NCBI RefSeq assembly: GCF_002923755.1
Contig: NZ_PGFZ01000001.1
Span: 1,067,176-1,131,175 of the forward strand
DNA from: Methylovulum psychrotolerans
GTDB taxonomy: Bacteria; Pseudomonadota; Gammaproteobacteria; Methylococcales; Methylomonadaceae
Length of the DNA stretch: 64,000 nt
Direction: 5' to 3'
The translations under genes were made by a program, and so were the position numbers. Shown here piece after piece: positions 11,427 to 20,530 of the stretch. Numbering within the stretch: the first letter of the stretch is position 1; every line of letters starts with the position of its first letter. The notes beneath the pieces were generated by a model. That model ran no database searches. It was not told where the DNA came from and saw nothing but the letters and a program-made list of their open reading frames with translations.

Positions 11427-12002
11427 CTAACTAAGCAAACTGGCCAATTGCTGCAACGGCGGCAAAACCAGCATCTTTGCCAATTGCAAAAATAGCAGCG
11501 CCGCTAACGGCGACAAATCTATGCCGCCTACATCAGGAATAAATTTCCGGCACAGCGCCAATAAAGGATCGGTCAGGCTCGCCAACATCGACGATGCAGA
11601 ATCGTAAGCGCCGGGGTTTATCCAGCTCAATAACGCCCTGGCAAACACCGCAAAAATAAAAATGTTCAACAGCAAAGCCACCACGTCTGTCATCGACAAA
11701 ATCGCCAAAGCCCCGATATTGACCGTCACCCCTTTCAAAATCAGGATGACGAAATTAGCCAACATTTGCAGGGCCAAAACCAAAACTAACGAAGACGTAT
11801 CAATCCTACCGATGGGCGGTATAAAACGGCGTAATACCCGTAACGGCGGATGGGTGATTTTCAGTAACAATTGCGCAATCGGGTTGTAAAATGATGTCCC
11901 ACACCATTGCAACAAAAACCGCAATAAAACCGCCATAATATACAGTGACGATAAAGAATCGACAACCAAGATAATAGGGTCGGTCAGATAACTGGAATCC
12001 AT
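11427..12002 (-). CDS. yggT: YggT-family membrane protein
   Basis: Small integral-membrane protein made of two YggT repeats (about residues 10-85 and 100-180), each with a hydrophobic pair and the conserved motif F-IPP-G-ID or FIPDVGGIDLSP. The family occurs beside proC in many proteobacteria and its plant relatives take part in plastid organisation; the bacterial role is unsettled, osmotic stress and cell division having been suggested. Its start codon shares a base with the proC stop region at 12002, so proC-yggT is one transcription unit. Confidence 0.9.
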   Translation of the reverse strand: MDSSYLTDPIILVVDSLSSLYIMAVLLRFLLQWCGTSFYNPIAQLLLKITHPPLRVLRRFIPPIGRIDTSSLVLVLALQMLANFVILILKGVTVNIGALAILSMTDVVALLLNIFIFAVFARALLSWINPGAYDSASSMLASLTDPLLALCRKFIPDVGGIDLSPLAALLFLQLAKMLVLPPLQQLASLLS

Positions 12003-12829
12003 CAGGAATTCTCCATTTGTTCAGACATTTCAATAGAGCGGTCACGCGCCGCCTGTAAGGCGCGCGCCACCAATGGCGTAAAACCACCTTGGGTAAACGT
12101 TCGGATCGCTTGTTCGGTCGTCCCGCCCGGCGAAGTTACCCGACGGCGCAATTGCTCCGGCGATTCAGGCGATTCCAAGGCGATTTTCGCCGCCCCCAAA
12201 GCCGTTTGCTGGACTAATAAGCGGGCCGTTTCCGCACCCAAACCCAATTCCACAGCCGCCGCCTCCATCGCTTCCATCAACAAAAAGAAATACGCAGGAC
12301 CACTGCCGGACACCGCCGTTACCGCATCCAGCTCGCTTTCGTCAGCCACCCAGAGGGAAATGCCCACCGCCCGCATCAGGCTCTCGGCCAAATCACGCTG
12401 CTTGGCACTAACATAGCTATTGGCATGTAAGGCCGTCGCCCCGGTCAGCACTAGCGCGGGGGTATTAGGCATACAGCGGACAATTGGCACTTTTGCACCC
12501 AACCAAGCCGCCAAACCGTGTTGCGAAATGCCCGCCGCAATTGAGACCACCAACACCTGTTGCTGCCGCACCACCTCGGCAATGCCACACGCCACTTCCT
12601 TAAGGGCCTGCGGCTTAACCGCCAAAACCACCACATCGGTAGCCGCCACCACATCGGCATTATGGGACGTGGTATTAATGCCCAGATTAGCCGCCAACGT
12701 TGCCAAAGCGGCTTCATTTACATCGGAAACCCAAATGTCCGTCGCCGCATGGCCGCTGGCAATCAGGCCGCTCACCAAACTGGAGGCCATATTGCCGCCG
12801 CCGATAAAACCTATTTTATGTGTTTTCAT
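12002..12829 (-). CDS. proC: pyrroline-5-carboxylate reductase
   Basis: Final step of proline synthesis, reducing 1-pyrroline-5-carboxylate with NAD(P)H. The Rossmann motif IGFIGGGNMASSLVSGL is at the N-terminus, VLAVKPQ at about 68-74, RCMPNTPAL at about 118-126, and the C-terminal dimer domain has the AVSGSGPAYFFLLMEAM and VTSPGGTTEQAI blocks typical of the family. Length 275 residues, complete. It forms an operon with yggT downstream. Confidence 0.96.
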   Translation of the reverse strand: MKTHKIGFIGGGNMASSLVSGLIASGHAATDIWVSDVNEAALATLAANLGINTTSHNADVVAATDVVVLAVKPQALKEVACGIAEVVRQQQVLVVSIAAGISQHGLAAWLGAKVPIVRCMPNTPALVLTGATALHANSYVSAKQRDLAESLMRAVGISLWVADESELDAVTAVSGSGPAYFFLLMEAMEAAAVELGLGAETARLLVQQTALGAAKIALESPESPEQLRRRVTSPGGTTEQAIRTFTQGGFTPLVARALQAARDRSIEMSEQMENS

Positions 12830-12998
12830 AATGTCCCTGTCTGATAGTTATATCACGCTATTTTACCCTATATGGAGCTGGAGCAATAAATCACAAGCTT
12901 TTTCCCTAGAAAATAGCGGGCTTAACTGAACGCGACAAGAACTGTCGATATGATTAACCTAAATTCCAACGTGGTAACGTTCAAGTGGCGGCATAAAA

Positions 12999-13445
12999 CT
13001 AATCCACCACACCCATTTTCCGCAATTCGGCGCGTAAACCCTCAATACGCTTACGGTTAACGCCAAAGTCGCTGTGGCCCACCCGTGACGCGGAACGGAT
13101 ATGGATAAGCTCCCTATCGGCATCAAGCAGCACATTAATGTCATCGACAAACCGGAACACCAAACTGGTGGCTTCGGCATGTAGCGTGGTATGCGTCTCA
13201 TGGGTAATCACCAGACGCGGCTGTTTTAAAATAGCCTTTTTTAAGGCATCCCACGCCTGTAGCGGATTGCCCTTAATTTCAAACGGTAGGATGTAATGCT
13301 GGCGGTCATGGATGTCCGCTTGGCTGGATACACAATTAGGACTGCTACCACACAGTGGCAGCTTACCGTCAATAGCCGAAGCTTGGGTCAGGGTCGGATT
13401 CGTCATAGCCATTATCACGCTGAAAAAAATAATTTTGAAGTGCAT
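12999..13445 (-). CDS. DUF1499 exported protein
   Basis: A 148-residue protein with a short N-terminal hydrophobic segment (signal peptide or anchor) and the DUF1499 core: CGSSPNCVSSQA, then a strand pattern through LVFRFVDDINVLLDAD and the closing RSASRVGHSDFGVNRKRIEGLR. The family is widespread in bacteria and plastids and has no proven function. It lies 170 bp upstream of proC on the same strand and may be transcribed separately. Confidence 0.8.
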   Translation of the reverse strand: MHFKIIFFSVIMAMTNPTLTQASAIDGKLPLCGSSPNCVSSQADIHDRQHYILPFEIKGNPLQAWDALKKAILKQPRLVITHETHTTLHAEATSLVFRFVDDINVLLDADRELIHIRSASRVGHSDFGVNRKRIEGLRAELRKMGVVD

Positions 13446-13829
13446 AAATTATGAGGGCAGAGGTTATATTTCACAACATTATGACAATTTGACACAAACT
13501 GGCTTAGTGTCAAATCTATAGCATCCGGCGCTGGGTAAACGACAGGCTAAACATAGCGTAGACTGAAACGTGCTAGCGTTGTGCCGCCCATCCTCCCATC
13601 TTTCATACTATTAATCCCTTCTCAGGGCTTACCGAAAAACACAGCTTAACACAACAAACAATGCCTTGATCAATCAAAATATTATAAAAAACATCAGCGT
13701 ATATTTATTTTCGGGTAATTAACGGCGCGTACCAACGCTAACGCCGCAATACCGTCCAGTTGGCCTCAAAGATCGGCTTTTAGCTTGCCGTTTCCTTAAC
13801 GGCGGACTCTATAACAGATAAACCCAAGC
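13446..13829. other. non-coding gap upstream of DUF1499 and downstream of mfnF
   Basis: About 384 bases, partly AT-rich around 13640-13720. It should hold the DUF1499 promoter (reverse strand, near 13450-13500) and the 3' flank of mfnF. No gene, clear terminator or repeat was recognised. Confidence 0.45.
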
Positions 13830-14873
13830 CTAGGCACGGGCATGGTTAAGATACCCCACCGCCACCGCAGGCGCACAATCGGCAGGGTTTAAAGCCGTTG
13901 CCGAACACTGGCACAGCTCGGAAAAATCCCGATAAGGCCGTCGCCAGTGCCGCGCCAGTTCGCGTACCAAAAACCGCCCTATACCCGCCCCGACCAGCGG
14001 GGCAGCGGCGGACACACCGTTCTCGGCCAGCACTTTCCCGCTGGCGGCGGTAATGGCCTGGAGTTGCTGGGCCCGCAAATTAACCGCCACGCTTTGCCAA
14101 CGCGGCAATTGTTCGGGATAAAAATCACAACCTAGCATCCGTGCCAAACGTCTGGCACTGGCGGCAACGGTTTTGGCCGCCCCATCGGCGGTCTCAGTCT
14201 GGTCATGAGCTTCGTCCAATTCGCCCGTTAGCCGATACACATCCGCCATCGTGGCAAAATATTCCGCCATCAGACCGACTTCTTGGCCTTCGTCAAGCAC
14301 CGCTTGCGCAACCGCCATCACCGCCGTCCTGACAATCCCGGTATACACCAGCTCTTTAGTAACCAATCGCTGATAGTCGGTATAGCCCTGCACTTGCACC
14401 TGGCGGTCTTGCAGCACCAACACATCCGTGGTGGTGCTGCCTATGTCAATAAACAAACCATCCCCCACGCTATGCGCAGCGAATCCGGCACTGGCCAGCC
14501 AATTGCTTGAGGCAATATCCTGATAATCGGCGGTGCTAATGGCCGACAAAGGCAACAAACCTTGCCGTCCAGCAAACACCAGTATCTCACTGGCAGGCAA
14601 CAATCTGGCCATCGTGGCGATGATTTGCCTGACCCCGTCCTCCCTATCGGCAAATAAATCGACCAACTCACCCGTCATGGTCATCGCGTGGCGATAATCG
14701 GCGGCAGGCAAAGCCTGCATAATGGCGGCGACCGCCGCCTGCAAGGTCGCCAAACCTTTCCATAACGGGCAAGGCTGCTGGTACAGGGCGGTGATGATGC
14801 CATCTGGATTAAGGACAGCGGCTTTAAGATGCGCCCCGCCGATGTCCCAGCCTAAATAATGTCTCGGTTTCAT
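13830..14873 (-). CDS. mfnF: H4MPT-linked C1-transfer pathway protein, MfnF type (hydantoinase/oxoprolinase-like)
   Basis: Member of the ASKHA-fold family found in methanogens and in bacteria that use tetrahydromethanopterin-linked C1 transfer. The methanogen homologue, MfnF, joins the aminomethylfuran diphosphate to gamma-glutamyltyramine to form the methanofuran core. The phosphate loops are visible: LGWDIGGAHLKAAVL at the N-terminus and DIGSTTTDVLVLQ in the middle, with VGAGIGRFLVREL near the end. It overlaps the mfnD stop by four bases, so the two are translationally coupled. In a methylotroph the product would serve formaldehyde oxidation through formyltransferase/hydrolase. The exact reaction in bacteria is inferred from the archaeal enzyme. 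Confidence 0.82.
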   Translation of the reverse strand: MKPRHYLGWDIGGAHLKAAVLNPDGIITALYQQPCPLWKGLATLQAAVAAIMQALPAADYRHAMTMTGELVDLFADREDGVRQIIATMARLLPASEILVFAGRQGLLPLSAISTADYQDIASSNWLASAGFAAHSVGDGLFIDIGSTTTDVLVLQDRQVQVQGYTDYQRLVTKELVYTGIVRTAVMAVAQAVLDEGQEVGLMAEYFATMADVYRLTGELDEAHDQTETADGAAKTVAASARRLARMLGCDFYPEQLPRWQSVAVNLRAQQLQAITAASGKVLAENGVSAAAPLVGAGIGRFLVRELARHWRRPYRDFSELCQCSATALNPADCAPAVAVGYLNHARA

Positions 14874-15853
14874 GAATGTAATGTCAAGGTGATGGCTTGG
14901 TCAGTGCTAACGGTAATGGCGGGCGACCCATGCAGCAACTGCAACACTAACTCGGCGACGTTGATACCTAGAGCAGACCGAAGGGCAGCAAAGGAAGAGG
15001 TCAGGCGCGGGTTGATTTCCAGCACCCAGATGGTTTCGGGGGTTTCGATCAGATCAATGCCGACATAGCCCCATAGCTCGGGGCAAGCCTTAGCCACTTG
15101 CGCCGCCACTTGTTGATACGCGGAAGTCACGGGGCGGTCATTGACGATAATGTCTTGCAACACATACTGGTGGTCACACACCGTAAAACCTTGCAGATTG
15201 ACCGACAGCAACCAGCTTTCGCCGTGCCGGAACAGGCACGACAGGCTGGTCTTCTCGCCGTGCAAGTGCGGCTGGATAATAAACCGGGGCGAGCGGATGA
15301 TGTGCTTAGCAAGCGCGGCTTGGGTCGGCAGAATATAAGTGCCGCCACAGCCCGCACCATCAATCGGCTTGATCAGCCATTCCCCCGGCGCAAACATCGC
15401 CTGGTCGGCCAATTGCGTGGCAACCGTAGCGATGCCGTGTTGTTGCAAGCGTCGATAGGCCTGGTATTTATCGCCCGTCACCGCCACAGCGGCGGCAGGT
15501 GACGTTAACAGCCGCTTACCCTGAGCCTGCACCGCCAAACACAGCCGCAGCAACACCCCATCAGATTCGGGTGCGATAGGCCACACCGCATCGGCAGCCG
15601 CCAACAATCGGGCAAATTCCGCTTCGGTGTCCTGTTCAGGACTAATGATGGCCAGATGCTGCACCGCACGGGTGTCCACCTCAGCCAACAGACGGCTATC
15701 CAACATTACTGTCAGTTCAATAGCCGGGAGGGCGGAAAAATCAGCCAAGAGCGCCTGCAACATCAAACAGCCTTCCCTTGCTAAGGAACTAGGTAACGCC
15801 GCTTGGTTACAACCACCGCCCGTAATATACTCAAACACCAGTACCCGCATCAT
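14870..15853 (-). CDS. mfnD: ATP-grasp protein of the MfnD type (tyramine-glutamate ligase-like)
   Basis: ATP-grasp ligase of 327 residues. It opens with VLVFEYITGGG, a signature of the family that in methanogens contains MfnD, which attaches glutamate to tyramine on the way to methanofuran; methylotrophs carry it in their archaeal-like C1 gene set. The ATP-grasp core is visible in LTSPAAAVAVTGDKYQAYRRL, WLIKPIDGAGCGGTYI and the metal-binding end VLEINPRLTSSFAALR. Coupling to mfnF by a 4-base overlap supports a shared methylofuran role. A 27-codon reading frame just upstream (15856-15939) is not convincing as a gene. Confidence 0.85.
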   Translation of the reverse strand: MMRVLVFEYITGGGCNQAALPSSLAREGCLMLQALLADFSALPAIELTVMLDSRLLAEVDTRAVQHLAIISPEQDTEAEFARLLAAADAVWPIAPESDGVLLRLCLAVQAQGKRLLTSPAAAVAVTGDKYQAYRRLQQHGIATVATQLADQAMFAPGEWLIKPIDGAGCGGTYILPTQAALAKHIIRSPRFIIQPHLHGEKTSLSCLFRHGESWLLSVNLQGFTVCDHQYVLQDIIVNDRPVTSAYQQVAAQVAKACPELWGYVGIDLIETPETIWVLEINPRLTSSFAALRSALGINVAELVLQLLHGSPAITVSTDQAITLTLHS

Positions 15854-15951
15854 GGCTAGCCTGCCGAAGGCGCACGGTCACCGTCCGGCCATTGCCATAA
15901 ACGCAATCGCCCCGTCTCTACAAGCATCCGCAAGATCATATCCGTCAGGGT

Positions 15952-16908
15952 TTACTCAGTAAACACACCAAAATCCATAATGCGTTGGTAACGGGTTTCC
16001 AACAGTTCATCCATATTCTGTTGCTTTAATTCCGCCAAGTGCCGTACCAAGGTCTCTTTCAGATTCTTGGCGGTGCTGACAAAATTCCGATGGCCGCCGC
16101 CTAAAGGCTCGCGCACCACTTCATCCAAAAAGCCCTGCTCACGGATACGGTCGGAAGTAATGCCCATCGCTTCCGCCGCCAATTGTGATTTTTCGGCACT
16201 TTTCCATAAAATCGACGCGCAACCTTCGGGGGAAATCACCGAGTAGGTGCTGTATTCCATCATAATCAGACGGTCACCCACGCCAATCGCCAACGCCCCG
16301 CCCGAACCGCCTTCACCAATCACCGTGCAGATAATCGGCGTTTTCAGCTTCGACATCTCAAACAAATTTCTGGCAATCGCCTCACTTTGTCCGCGCTCTT
16401 CCGCACCGATGCCAGGATATGCGCCCGGCGTGTCAATCAGACAAATAATCGGCAGTTGGAAACGCTCGGCCATTTTCATCACCCGCAAGGCCTTCCGGTA
16501 GCCTTCAGGACGTGGCATACCAAAATTGCGGTAAATCTTTTCTTTGGTGTCGCGGCCTTTCTGATGCCCCATCACTACCACCGGTTGCCCGTCCAGACGC
16601 GCCAGCCCACAAACAATGGCCGGATCATCCGCATAAGCACGGTCACCATGCAGTTCCTGGAAATCGGTCATCATCAGCTCGATATAATCCAGCGTATAAG
16701 GCCGCCCCGGATGTCTGGACAACTGGGAAATCTGCCAATCGGACAGTTCGGCAAAAATAGTTTCGGTTAGCGTCCGGCTTCGGTCTTCCAACTGCTTAAT
16801 GGCATCGGAAATATTAATGTTGTTATCAAACTCCACATTACGAAGCTCTTTTATTTTCGCTTCTAACTCAGCGATAGGTTGTTCGAAATCGAGAAAATTT
16901 AAATCCAT
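15952..16908 (-). CDS. accA: acetyl-CoA carboxylase carboxyltransferase subunit alpha
   Basis: Alpha subunit of the carboxyltransferase that moves the carboxyl group from biotin to acetyl-CoA, the first committed step of fatty-acid synthesis; works with AccD in an A2D2 tetramer. The N-terminal [15 protein letters not shown] helix, [14 protein letters not shown], the crotonase-like [13 protein letters not shown] and [11 protein letters not shown] blocks are all present. Length 318 residues matches the family. It is 98 bp upstream of mfnD on the same strand; co-transcription is possible. Confidence 0.97.
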   Translation of the reverse strand: MDLNFLDFEQPIAELEAKIKELRNVEFDNNINISDAIKQLEDRSRTLTETIFAELSDWQISQLSRHPGRPYTLDYIELMMTDFQELHGDRAYADDPAIVCGLARLDGQPVVVMGHQKGRDTKEKIYRNFGMPRPEGYRKALRVMKMAERFQLPIICLIDTPGAYPGIGAEERGQSEAIARNLFEMSKLKTPIICTVIGEGGSGGALAIGVGDRLIMMEYSTYSVISPEGCASILWKSAEKSQLAAEAMGITSDRIREQGFLDEVVREPLGGGHRNFVSTAKNLKETLVRHLAELKQQNMDELLETRYQRIMDFGVFTE

Positions 16909-17151
16909 GAAGGTGCGCTATGACGAATGAAAGGTAAACGGTAGATTTTATAGAAATTTAGCGATTTATTCTAAATATAAATTGTAGTAATGCATTTAAA
17001 GGGCAAACTTGAAATTAGCGCGGCCAAACTGGGCGTAACTGCCCGGCCGCTTACGCGAACGGAAATATCTGCAAATCGTCACTTGTTATAGCCGCTTTTA
17101 TAGTAAACTGCCCGCCTTGAATCTGATAGCAGTCCCTTAAATCCACCGACT

Positions 17152-17556
17152 ATGTTTACCATCACCAAAGAAGTTTATTTTTGCTACGGGCACCGGTTAA
17201 TGAACCACGCCGGAAAATGCCGCCACCTGCACGGGCATAGCGTCAAAGCCTCGATTAGCATCCAACAAGAACAGCTTAACGCCGACGGCATGGTCTGTGA
17301 CTTTGCCGACATCCGCGCCTGCGTGGAAAGCTACGTCGACGAGTATCTGGACCACAATTTTTTACTGCATAAAAATGATCCGATCATCCCGATGCTGACC
17401 GCCCAAAACGAGCGCTTCATGGCCTTAGACGAACACCCGACCGCCGAAGTCTTAAGCAAAATGCTCTACCACCATATCAAACAAGCGGGCTTTAACGTCG
17501 CGCAAGTGACGCTATGGGAAACTGCCAGCGCTTACGCCAGCTACCGCGAAGACTGA
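17152..17556 (+). CDS. queD: 6-carboxytetrahydropterin synthase / PTPS-family protein
   Basis: Zinc enzyme of the 6-pyruvoyltetrahydropterin synthase fold, converting 7,8-dihydroneopterin triphosphate to a carboxypterin for queuosine, or acting in another pterin path. Zinc ligands are seen in FCYGHRL and HLHGHS (about residues 12 and 24-28); the catalytic Cys lies in GKCRHLHGH, and the closing WETASAYASY carries the pterin-anchoring Glu. The 134-residue length is typical. In an organism that needs tetrahydromethanopterin, a role in that pterin cannot be excluded. No other queuosine gene lies nearby. Confidence 0.85.
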   Translation: MFTITKEVYFCYGHRLMNHAGKCRHLHGHSVKASISIQQEQLNADGMVCDFADIRACVESYVDEYLDHNFLLHKNDPIIPMLTAQNERFMALDEHPTAEVLSKMLYHHIKQAGFNVAQVTLWETASAYASYRED

Positions 17557-17564
17557 CCGCCGCC

Positions 17565-17993
17565 ATGGCCCTCATCACTCCCATCAACACCTCGCTTTGT
17601 CTGGAACAGCTCTGCGCCTCCAACTTCCAGAAATTGCTGCAACTCATCCCCGACCTAGCCGCCATTAAAAACGCTGCCGTCGGGGTAGCCCCACGCCATG
17701 CCAACCTGCACCTCACCGTCATTGACCACAGCCCCTACACCCTAACCGTCGAACTCAACCATTGCTTTAGCCAACACCTAGACGGACTGCTCGCCCCTGC
17801 CCTGCGCATCCGTATTTACATGGACGCACAACTCGCCGAAGTGCTCAGCGACAACGACCGGGCCAGCGTCGCCCGCACCTTCCCCGATGCCAGCCAAAGC
17901 CGAGAAATCATGCACTACAAATGGCGGCTCAATTATTTCTTACAAAAATGGCTAGACCATTGTTTGGGCAAAAACTACCGGTTCACCAGCTAA
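17565..17993 (+). CDS. DUF1249 (YqiB-like) protein
   Basis: Small soluble protein of 142 residues in the DUF1249/YqiB family, recognised by the N-terminal LCLEQLCASNFQKLLQLIPDL, the central VIDHSPYTLTVELNH and the RIYMDAQLAEV strand, and the end MHYKWRLNYFLQKWLDHCL. Function is unknown; in E. coli yqiB lies beside nudF and cpdA. The ATG at 17565 is eight bases after the queD stop, so the two are probably co-transcribed. The longer reading frame from 17514 lies inside queD and is not needed. Confidence 0.82.
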   Translation: MALITPINTSLCLEQLCASNFQKLLQLIPDLAAIKNAAVGVAPRHANLHLTVIDHSPYTLTVELNHCFSQHLDGLLAPALRIRIYMDAQLAEVLSDNDRASVARTFPDASQSREIMHYKWRLNYFLQKWLDHCLGKNYRFTS

Positions 17994-18040
17994 GTTGCCC
18001 TTAGGCTTCGCTCAGGGAACGGGATAGCTCCCGTTGGCTA

Positions 18041-19225
18041 CTATTGGTTGAGTGAAGCCCGTTGGCTGAGCGAAGCCGAAGCCAACGGGCAACTCAGCAT
18101 AGCCACCACTAAATCCGCCATATTCTTCGACGCGCCGCCCTGCCCTAAAGCCTGCTTAACCTGCACCAATTCTGCCCGCATCGTTTGCGCATAAGCATCG
18201 TCAGTCAAAATCCGCAGCATCTCCGCCGCCAAATTATCCGCCGTGGCCTCATGCTGTATCAACTCCTTAACCACCAACTTGCCAGCGACAATATTCGGTA
18301 AACCAATAAAGGGGGTTTTGACCAACAACCGACCCAGCCAATAGGTCAGCGGCGACAACTTATAAGTAATCACCATCGGCACGGTAAACAAAGCGATTTC
18401 CAAGGTCGCCGTCCCCGAAGTCGTCATCACCGCATCACAGCATTGCATGACTTCATAAGGCTGGTTTTTCACCACTTTAATAGGTAACGCCTCCGGCAAA
18501 TACGCCGCCAGTAAGGCATCAGGGATAGAACTGGCTTGTGGCAAGACAAACTGGACGGCGGGTAAGCGTTGCTGCACTTGCACAGCCGCCGCCAGCATCA
18601 CGGGCAACAGGCGTTTGATCTCATTGGCACGGCTACCCGGAAACAAACCCACGACAGGCCGTTGCCCATCCAAGCCGAACAGCCGCAAAGCCTCCGCCTT
18701 AGCGTATTGCGGATGCACTTTATCGACCGACGGATGCCCGACATAACGCACCGGCACATTCTCCGCCTCGTAATACGCCGTTTCAAACGGAAAAATCACC
18801 GCCATCATGTCGATGGCTTTGCCATACTGTTTCACCCGCCCCGCCCGCCAAGCCCACACTTGCGGACTGACGTAAAACAGCACTTTAACGCCCTGCTGTT
18901 TGGCAAATTTCGCCAATTTATAGTTAAACTCTTTATAATCGACGCACACCAACAAATCGGGCCGTTCCTCGGCGACCAACCGCTGCATAAACGCTAATAC
19001 CCGCCGGATTTCCGCGTAATGCTTAAGCACTTCCACCACGCCAATAACCGCGATAGCCGACGAATCATAACGGACATCTACCCCCGCCGCCGCCATTTTG
19101 GAACTGCCCATGCCCATGGCCTGAATGTCCGGCATTTGCTTTTTCAGCTCCAAAAACAAATTGGCGGCATGTTGGTCGCCGGAGGCTTCCCCCGCACTGA
19201 ACATCACGGTTAAGGGCTTGGTCAT
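18041..19225 (-). CDS. lpxB: lipid-A-disaccharide synthase
   Basis: GT19 glycosyltransferase that joins UDP-2,3-diacyl-sugar and lipid X to form the lipid A disaccharide on the inner face of the inner membrane. Visible blocks are FSAGEASGDQHAANL at the N-terminus, FYVSPQVWAWR, LFPGSRANEIKRLLPVML, and TTSGTATLEIAL at about residues 283-295. The C-terminal 17 or so residues (SCPLASASLSQ to the stop) are encoded by a dispersed palindromic repeat rather than conserved LpxB sequence, so the natural end was probably replaced. It follows gnnB by two bases, and gnnA-gnnB-lpxB form one operon. Confidence 0.95.
   Translation of the reverse strand: MTKPLTVMFSAGEASGDQHAANLFLELKKQMPDIQAMGMGSSKMAAAGVDVRYDSSAIAVIGVVEVLKHYAEIRRVLAFMQRLVAEERPDLLVCVDYKEFNYKLAKFAKQQGVKVLFYVSPQVWAWRAGRVKQYGKAIDMMAVIFPFETAYYEAENVPVRYVGHPSVDKVHPQYAKAEALRLFGLDGQRPVVGLFPGSRANEIKRLLPVMLAAAVQVQQRLPAVQFVLPQASSIPDALLAAYLPEALPIKVVKNQPYEVMQCCDAVMTTSGTATLEIALFTVPMVITYKLSPLTYWLGRLLVKTPFIGLPNIVAGKLVVKELIQHEATADNLAAEMLRILTDDAYAQTMRAELVQVKQALGQGGASKNMADLVVAMLSCPLASASLSQRASLNQ
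18057..18090. repeat. hairpin of the TGAGCGAAGCCGAAG repeat family inside the lpxB 3' end
   Basis: Perfect 11-bp inverted repeat (GCCCGTTGGCT and AGCCAACGGGC) with a 12-base loop. The core TGAGCGAAGCCGAAG at 18067-18081 recurs at 32987-33001 and 39317-39331. It is translated as the last residues of LpxB. A reverse-complement relative (GGCTTCGCTCAG) lies a few dozen bases downstream at 18004-18015. Confidence 0.8.
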
Positions 19226-19227
19226 GG

Positions 19228-20319
19228 TTACAAAGCCGCCTTAATCGTATCGGTAATGGTTTTGATGTCCCCATCCGACAGATACGGACAAATCGGCAAC
19301 GAAAAGCACTGGGCGGCGACGGTTTCAGTGACGGGCAAAGACAACCCCTCACATTCTTCTTTAAACGCCACTTGCTGATGCAGCGGCACGGGATAATACA
19401 CCGCGCAAGCAATTTGTTGCGCCTGTAAAGCCTGCATAATCTCGTCACGACGCTCGGACAATAAGGTATATTGATGGTACACATGCACCCCCAAACCGTC
19501 TTCCAGCGGCGTGGTCAGCGGCAGGCCCGCCAATAACTCGGAATACCGATGCGCCACGCGGCGGCGGCCTTGGTTATATTGGTCAATACGCTTGAGCTTG
19601 GCGCGTAAGATCACCGCCTGCATTTCGTCAAGGCGGCTGTTATAACCGATCACCTCATGATAATAACGGACATTCGAGCCGTGGTTACGCAACTGCTTAA
19701 GCTTAGCCGCCGTGGTGTCGGAATTGGTGACCACCAAACCACCGTCACCAAAACCGCCTAAATTCTTACTGGGGAAAAAACTAAACCCCGCCGCATCACC
19801 GATAGACCCGGTTTGTTTGCCGCCGACACTCGCGCCAAATGACTGGCAACAATCTTCGATCAATTTCAAATTATGCTCTTGGCAGATTTGCTCAATCTGC
19901 TCCATATCGGCAGGTTGGCCGAACAAATGCACCGGCATCACCGCCTTCGTCCGCGAGGTAATGGCGTTAATGATCGCCTCAGGCGCAATATTAAACGTGC
20001 GTGGGTCAATATCGACAAACACCGGCACCGCACCGACATATTTAATCGCTTCCGCCGTGGCAATAAACGTAAACGCCGTCGTAATGACTTCGTCACCCTT
20101 GCCTATCCCCTCCGCCAGCAACGCCAAATGCAACGCATCCGTACCCGAAGCCACGCCTATCGCATGTTTTACGCCCAGATAAGCCGCCGTTTCTTGCTCA
20201 AACGCTTGCACGTTCGGGCCTAAAATAAACGAACAATTCTCTATCGTCTGCGCCAAGCCCTGTTCAACTTCATCTTTAATTTCCGCGTATTGGGCTTTCA
20301 GGTTTACCATGGGTATCAT
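19228..20319 (-). CDS. gnnB: DegT-type aminotransferase, GnnB-like (UDP-GlcNAc3N synthesis)
   Basis: PLP-dependent sugar aminotransferase of 363 residues. The Schiff-base lysine is in FSFFPSKNLGGFGDGG; IGVASGTDALHLALLA and FVDIDPRTFNI are standard DegT/DnrJ/EryC1/StrS blocks. With the adjacent oxidoreductase it matches GnnA-GnnB of Acidithiobacillus, which turns UDP-GlcNAc into the 3-amino sugar that LpxA then N-acylates, and those genes also sit next to lpx genes. The ATG at 20319 has an AAGGA site six bases upstream; the frame continues upstream but lacks one. Relatives such as WbpE aminate uronate sugars, so the substrate is inferred from context. Confidence 0.82.
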   Translation of the reverse strand: MIPMVNLKAQYAEIKDEVEQGLAQTIENCSFILGPNVQAFEQETAAYLGVKHAIGVASGTDALHLALLAEGIGKGDEVITTAFTFIATAEAIKYVGAVPVFVDIDPRTFNIAPEAIINAITSRTKAVMPVHLFGQPADMEQIEQICQEHNLKLIEDCCQSFGASVGGKQTGSIGDAAGFSFFPSKNLGGFGDGGLVVTNSDTTAAKLKQLRNHGSNVRYYHEVIGYNSRLDEMQAVILRAKLKRIDQYNQGRRRVAHRYSELLAGLPLTTPLEDGLGVHVYHQYTLLSERRDEIMQALQAQQIACAVYYPVPLHQQVAFKEECEGLSLPVTETVAAQCFSLPICPYLSDGDIKTITDTIKAAL

Positions 20320-20530
20320 ATTATTTCCTTGTTTCCACAGGGTATTGTGGATGTTGTTATGCAATTGGTATGGCCCGATCATCAAGCCCTTCAAATAACA
20401 GATGCCGTTATGAAAAGCGCAAGCCGGGCAGGAAAGGCCTCCCCTAATAGGAAAAGGCCGTCACCTTGAAATCTATTTTTTGTTCGTTTAAACGCTTAAT
20501 CTAAGTGCTGTTAAGTAGTGGACAATCGCC

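Noticed and set aside
15856-15939. 27-codon frame between accA and mfnD
   Set aside because: Its ATG lacks a ribosome-binding site and the peptide has no recognisable trait; kept only as a note in the mfnD entry.
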